Below, in pieces: positions 23,041 to 26,754 of a stretch of 26,754 nt of DNA. The position numbers were made by a program, and so were the translations under genes. The notes beneath the pieces are model-generated. The model worked only from the letters and a program-made list of their open reading frames with translations. It did not search any database and was not told where the DNA came from. Within the stretch, counting starts at the first letter, position 1, and each line of letters begins with the position of its first letter. Source of the DNA: Methylopumilus sp003533095 (GTDB taxonomy: Bacteria; Pseudomonadota; Gammaproteobacteria; Burkholderiales; Methylophilaceae); contig CAXBPZ010000013.1 of the NCBI GenBank assembly GCA_963977845.1, forward strand, positions 1 through 26,754. Direction: 5' to 3'.

Positions 23041-23793
23041 TTATTCAGCTACTGCCTCTGTAACTTCCACAAATTCCTCTTCTTGTGAAACTGATTTAGC
23101 TAGCTCATTTAATGCTTGGCTTTTACCTTCTAAAACTGCGTCAGCCATACCTCGAGCATAAAGTCTAATGGCTCGACTAGAATCATCGTTTCCAGGGATC
23201 ACATAAGAAATATCATCAGGTGAGTTATTTGTATCGACAACACCAATAATAGGTATGCCAAGTTTATTTGCTTCAACGACTGCACCACTTTCATGGCCTA
23301 CATCAATAATGAATATTGCATCTGGAAGCGCTGTCATATCCTTAATACCACCAATAGAACGTTGTAGTTTTTCATAATCACGCTTGTAACCTAATGCTTC
23401 TTTTTTATTAAATTTTTGTAAGCTTCCATCTTGTAACATGGCTTCATAATCATTAAGACGTTTAATAGATTGTCTAACCGTTTTGAAATTGGTAAGCATT
23501 CCTCCAAGCCATCTGTGATTCACGTATGAAACTCCAGCACGCGTTGCTTCTTCTTTAAGGATTTCTCTGGCCTGTCTTTTAGTTCCTACAAAAAGAATAC
23601 GTCCTTTATTTGCAGCAAGAGTGCGTATATATTTCAAAGCCTCTTGAAACATGGGCAATGTTTTTTCTAGGTTAACAATATGAATTTTATTTCGATCACC
23701 AAAAATGTATGGTGCCATTCTTGGATTCCAGTAACGGGTTTGATGGCCGAAATGGACACCCGCTTCTAACATCTGACGCATAGTAACTGACAT
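23041..23793 (-). CDS. rpsB: 30S ribosomal protein S2
   Basis: Late-assembling small-subunit protein needed for S1 binding. The 250 residues begin MSVTMRQMLEAGVHFGHQTRYWNPRM, then show IHIVNLEKTL, FVGTKRQA, NHRWLGGMLTNF and the TNNSPDDISYVIPGNDDSSR nucleotide-like loop, all standard for S2. The acidic C-terminus (QEEEFVEVTEAVAE) is ordinary. The ATG (23791-23793) has CGGAG 6-7 bases upstream. The leader of about 60 bases carries a small UCUAU/AUAGA hairpin with a GAAA loop (23838-23851). It is divergent from map, as in E. coli. Confidence 0.98.
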   Translation of the reverse strand: MSVTMRQMLEAGVHFGHQTRYWNPRMAPYIFGDRNKIHIVNLEKTLPMFQEALKYIRTLAANKGRILFVGTKRQAREILKEEATRAGVSYVNHRWLGGMLTNFKTVRQSIKRLNDYEAMLQDGSLQKFNKKEALGYKRDYEKLQRSIGGIKDMTALPDAIFIIDVGHESGAVVEANKLGIPIIGVVDTNNSPDDISYVIPGNDDSSRAIRLYARGMADAVLEGKSQALNELAKSVSQEEEFVEVTEAVAE

Positions 23794-23860
23794 AAATGAC
23801 TCCGTTGTTATGGGTTAAAAAACATTACCTAATTACATCTATTTTCATAGACACCCTAAC

Positions 23861-23889
23861 GTTAGATAATGTAAGAATTATTTCCTCAA
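23861..23889 (-). promoter_or_regulatory. Candidate rpsB promoter
   Basis: On the minus strand, TTGAGG (23884-23889) as -35 and TCTAAC (23861-23866) as -10 are separated by exactly 17 bases. The -35 lies inside the 23882-23902 palindrome, and the -10 overlaps a CTAACGTTAG palindrome (23856-23865). The match to consensus is moderate. Confidence 0.45.
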
Positions 23890-23902
23890 GATCCTTGAGG
23901 AA
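23882..23902. repeat. Operator-like perfect inverted repeat between rpsB and map
   Basis: Arms TTCCTCAAG and CTTGAGGAA (9 bp, perfect) flank the central ATC. No T-run follows on either strand, so it is not a terminator. It covers the candidate rpsB -35 and ends 6 bases before the map -10, the position expected for a dimeric regulator acting on both genes. The regulator is unknown. Confidence 0.55.
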
Positions 23903-23908
23903 GCGCGC

Positions 23909-23914
23909 TATAAT
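23909..23914 (+). promoter_or_regulatory. -10 box of the map promoter
   Basis: A perfect TATAAT, 42 bases before the map ATG. The -35 position (about 23886-23891, TCAAGA) is poor and falls within the palindrome, so either the promoter is weak or an activator is needed. Confidence 0.55.
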
Positions 23915-23956
23915 AGCACAAAAAATAAGCTCAAATGCAATTTAAACGCAGCAATC

Positions 23957-24757
23957 ATGACAATACACATCAAAAATCCCCAAGAAATAGAAAAAATGCG
24001 TGTTGCTGGTAAATTGGCATCAGAAGTCCTTGATTTCATTACGCCTTTTGTAAAACCAGGCATTACCACCGAAGAAATTGACAGGCTTTGTCATGATTAT
24101 ATGGTGAATGTTCAAAATACGATCCCCGCGCCACTCAACTATGCACCGGATGGTCACACCCCCTACCCCAAGTCAATTTGTACTTCTATTAATCATCAAA
24201 TTTGTCATGGTGTTCCTGGTCCCAAAATATTAAAAGAAGGCGATATTATTAATATTGATGTCACTGTCATCAAAGATGGTTTTCATGGAGATACGAGTCG
24301 TATGTTTCTTTTGGGTGAAACTTCTATTCAAGCTAAGCGTTTATGCAGACTCACTTATGAAGCTATGTGGCTTGGCATTCAAAAAGTAAAAGCAGGTGCA
24401 AAATTAGGTGATATTGGTTTTGTAATTCAAGATTTTGCAGAAAAAAATGGATATAGCGTCGTCAGAGAATTTTGTGGTCATGGCATTGGCAAACAATTCC
24501 ATGAGGAACCCCAAGTACTTCATTATGGAAGACCAGGCACAGGTCTCACTTTAGAAGCAGGTATGATTTTTACCATTGAGCCCATGATTAACGCGGGAAA
24601 AAAAGATATCAAACAAATGCCTGATGGCTGGACCATCGTTACTAAAGATCGAAGCTTGTCAGCACAATGGGAACATACTGTTTTGGTGACAGAAAATGGC
24701 TATGAAGTTCTTACCGTTTCAGATAAAACCCCACCCCCTCCTGTATTTATTAATTAA
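23957..24757 (+). CDS. map: Methionine aminopeptidase, type I
   Basis: Removes the initiator Met from nascent proteins; two-metal pita-bread fold. In 266 residues the metal ligands are visible as Asp101, Asp112, His175 (GHGIG), Glu208 (TIEPM) and Glu239 (QWEH), with His84 (ICHG) in the active site. The start is ATG 23957-23959 with little Shine-Dalgarno. It is divergent from rpsB and followed after 3 bases by glnD, the same order as in E. coli. Confidence 0.97.
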   Translation: MTIHIKNPQEIEKMRVAGKLASEVLDFITPFVKPGITTEEIDRLCHDYMVNVQNTIPAPLNYAPDGHTPYPKSICTSINHQICHGVPGPKILKEGDIINIDVTVIKDGFHGDTSRMFLLGETSIQAKRLCRLTYEAMWLGIQKVKAGAKLGDIGFVIQDFAEKNGYSVVREFCGHGIGKQFHEEPQVLHYGRPGTGLTLEAGMIFTIEPMINAGKKDIKQMPDGWTIVTKDRSLSAQWEHTVLVTENGYEVLTVSDKTPPPPVFIN

Positions 24758-24760
24758 ACC

Positions 24761-26754
24761 TTGATACAAAAAGAATTACTCAAGCTAAAAAAAGAAATTA
24801 CATCAAATGAGCTTAATCTCATTAATATCTTTTTAAAAAAAAGAGATGGTCAATCTTACCTTCTTAATCACTCACTGCTGATTGATCAATCATTAAATAA
24901 GCTCTGGAAAGAGCTAGATTTCAAAAATAGTGCTTCTCTAATTGCTTGTGGGGGCTTTGGACGTCGAGAATTATTCCCCTACTCCGATATCGACTTACTT
25001 ATCTTAATCCCCAAAAAACTCGATACTTTGCTCAGTCAAAAAATTGAACATTTTATAACGCTATTATGGGATTTAGGATTAAGGATAGGTCATAGCGTAA
25101 GAAATCTTAGTGAAACAAAAAAAGAAATCAAAAAAGACATTACAGTGCAAACCAATCTTTTGGAGAGTAGATATCTCGCTGGAAATAAAACGCTCTTTAA
25201 AGAATTAAATAAAATCATTCGAGATACTTTGATTCCGCATCAATTTTATGAAGGTAAATTAAAAGAGCAAGATCGCAGACATCAAAAATATAATCAATCC
25301 GCTTATCAATTAGAGCCAAACATAAAAGAAAGCCCTGGCGGATTACGTGATCTTCAAATGATTCAATGGATTGGCAAAAGCCATATCACTGGATTTACAT
25401 TAGAAAAATTGAATCAAAAAAAATATCTTGATACTCAAAATTATGAACAACTTATTAAAACTGATCAATTCATAAAAAACTTAAGAATTCTTCTTCACAT
25501 CATAGCCAATCAAAATGAAGATCGTTTGCTTTTTGATTATCAAAATCAATTAAGCCAATTTCTTAAATATAAAAAAACACCTCATAAGAAAAAAAGTGAA
25601 TTACTCATGAGAGATGTCTATCAAGCAATCAATTTCACGACTTATATCAATGAGGTATTACTTAAAAAACTTAATCCGAAAAGAAGCCCCGCAATCAATG
25701 TAATTAAAAATAATAAATATCTTGTGATTCAGGAAAATTTTTTAGAAATTAGCCCCTCATTTAAAAAGAAATCTATTGCGCCTTATATTTTTGACATATT
25801 TATTACGTTTCAAAATCATATATCAATTAATTCACTCGGCCCAAAGTTATTAGTAATGATGCAAAATGCTGTAAAAGAAATAAATCCTGCATTCCGAAAA
25901 GACAAAAAAAACCAAGAAAAATTTTTATCAATTCTTAAATCAAATGATAAGGTAAATAGAACACTGCGTATTATGAATAAATGCAACCTAATAGGTGCAT
26001 ATATTCCAGCATTTGGAAAAATAGTTAGTCAAATGCAACATGACTTATTCCATATTTATACAGTTGATGAACATATACTAAATGTTATTCGAAATCTTCG
26101 AAGATTCGCTAAAGAAGAATTGAAACATGAGTTTCCTGATTGCTACGACTTATTCAAAAATTACCAAAAAAAATATATCCTCTACCTAGCAGCTCTATTT
26201 CACGATATCGCAAAAGGTCGTGGAGGTGATCATTCTGAATTAGGTGCAAAAGATGTTGATAATTTTGCAAAACTTAATCATTTGCCGATTGAAGATCATA
26301 AACTTATTAATTGGTTAGTTAAATCTCACTTACTCATGTCTCATACTGCTCAAAAATTCGATCTATCAGATCCACTGATTATTGAAGAATTTGCAAACAA
26401 AATGCAGAATAAAGAAAACTTAATTTCTCTTTATCTTCTGACGGTAGCTGACATTAGAGCAACAAGCCCTCATGTATGGAATCAGTGGAAGGCCACCCTT
26501 CTTAAAAACTTATTTAATTACACCTTGAATTATTTAGACCAAGATAAATTATCTTCTAAGGATTTAATCTCAAAAAGAAAAGAAAAAGCTGCAATGTTTT
26601 TAAAAAATTACAATATTGAAAATCATCATTACAAAGCACTTTGGAAAAATTTTGGTGAGAACTACTTTTATAGGTATACAGAAGAAGAAATTGCATGGCA
26701 AACACGCTTGTTATTCTCACATTTAGCTCCTACAAAACCAATTATAAGGGTAAG
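24761..26754 (+). CDS. glnD: Bifunctional uridylyltransferase/uridylyl-removing enzyme GlnD (C-terminus missing)
   Basis: Nitrogen sensor that uridylylates and deuridylylates PII proteins in response to glutamine. I translated the plus strand from a TTG at 24761: the frame is open for 664 codons to the window edge (full GlnD about 850-890). It shows the nucleotidyltransferase motif GGFGRRELFPYSDIDLL (64-80, Asp76 and Asp78), ESPGGLRDLQMIQW, MQHDLFHIYTVDEH and the HD-domain LFHDIAKGRGGDHSELG (His481, Asp482). The C-terminal ACT domains would lie beyond the window. TTG is chosen because the map stop is in the same frame two codons upstream and no early in-frame ATG exists. Lys- and Asn-rich composition matches its neighbours. 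Confidence 0.94.
   Translation, partial: MIQKELLKLKKEITSNELNLINIFLKKRDGQSYLLNHSLLIDQSLNKLWKELDFKNSASLIACGGFGRRELFPYSDIDLLILIPKKLDTLLSQKIEHFITLLWDLGLRIGHSVRNLSETKKEIKKDITVQTNLLESRYLAGNKTLFKELNKIIRDTLIPHQFYEGKLKEQDRRHQKYNQSAYQLEPNIKESPGGLRDLQMIQWIGKSHITGFTLEKLNQKKYLDTQNYEQLIKTDQFIKNLRILLHIIANQNEDRLLFDYQNQLSQFLKYKKTPHKKKSELLMRDVYQAINFTTYINEVLLKKLNPKRSPAINVIKNNKYLVIQENFLEISPSFKKKSIAPYIFDIFITFQNHISINSLGPKLLVMMQNAVKEINPAFRKDKKNQEKFLSILKSNDKVNRTLRIMNKCNLIGAYIPAFGKIVSQMQHDLFHIYTVDEHILNVIRNLRRFAKEELKHEFPDCYDLFKNYQKKYILYLAALFHDIAKGRGGDHSELGAKDVDNFAKLNHLPIEDHKLINWLVKSHLLMSHTAQKFDLSDPLIIEEFANKMQNKENLISLYLLTVADIRATSPHVWNQWKATLLKNLFNYTLNYLDQDKLSSKDLISKRKEKAAMFLKNYNIENHHYKALWKNFGENYFYRYTEEEIAWQTRLLFSHLAPTKPIIRV

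Noticed and set aside
1..26754. CRISPR arrays, tRNA/rRNA genes, insertion sequences, prophage or defence genes.
   Set aside because: No spaced direct repeats, no transposase or integrase reading frame, no tRNA cloverleaf noticed; every long frame is assigned to a housekeeping family.

Overview
The window is a gene-dense, AT-rich stretch of a Gram-negative proteobacterial chromosome made almost entirely of housekeeping genes: 29 protein genes, two of them cut by the window edges. The gene order (yceD-rpmF-plsX-fabH-fabD-fabG-acpP-fabF; rpsB-tsf-pyrH-frr-uppS-cdsA-dxr-rseP-bamA-ompH-lpxD-fabZ-lpxA-lpxB-rnhB; map-glnD) is the classical beta/gammaproteobacterial one. The low GC, very short intergenic gaps, a two-subunit pyruvate carboxylase and an RsmI-like methylase next to maf suggest a streamlined betaproteobacterium, possibly a Methylophilaceae/OM43-type freshwater or marine methylotroph. 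That placement is inferred from content and composition and has not been tested by a search.

Layout. (1) Positions 1-5111, minus strand: DUF177 protein yceD, ribosomal protein L32 (rpmF), then the fatty-acid synthesis block plsX, fabH, fabD, fabG, acpP and the start of fabF. (2) Positions 5223-9796, plus strand: pycA and pycB (biotin carboxylase and carboxyltransferase/biotin carrier of a two-subunit pyruvate carboxylase), a YceF-type Maf nucleotide pyrophosphatase and a short RsmI-like SAM methyltransferase. The two blocks diverge from a 111-bp region with back-to-back TATAAT boxes. (3) Positions 9782-23793, minus strand: rpsB and tsf, each followed by a hairpin, then a tightly packed envelope block: pyrH, frr, uppS, cdsA, dxr, rseP, bamA, ompH, lpxD, fabZ, lpxA, lpxB, rnhB. 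(4) Positions 23957-26754, plus strand: map and the first 664 codons of glnD, divergent from rpsB across a 163-bp region that holds a perfect 9-bp-arm inverted repeat.

How the genes work together. Block 1 makes acyl-ACP. Block 3 uses acyl-ACP for lipid A (lpxA, lpxD, lpxB) and unsaturated/saturated elongation (fabZ), makes isoprenoid precursors and the undecaprenyl carrier (dxr, uppS), makes CDP-diacylglycerol (cdsA), and supplies the outer-membrane protein machinery (bamA, ompH/Skp) and the envelope-stress protease (rseP). These sit with translation factors (rpsB, tsf, frr) and UMP kinase, so envelope growth and protein synthesis are linked in one co-directional array. PycAB refills oxaloacetate, and GlnD senses nitrogen status.

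I found no mobile element, CRISPR array, tRNA/rRNA gene, prophage or defence cassette, and no previously undescribed system. The points worth a second look are small regulatory structures (hairpins at acpP/fabF, rpmF/plsX, rpsB/tsf and tsf/pyrH; the rpsB/map operator-like palindrome), a chain of zero-gap gene junctions with weak ribosome binding sites, and a high share of TTG/GTG starts (7 of 29 genes).
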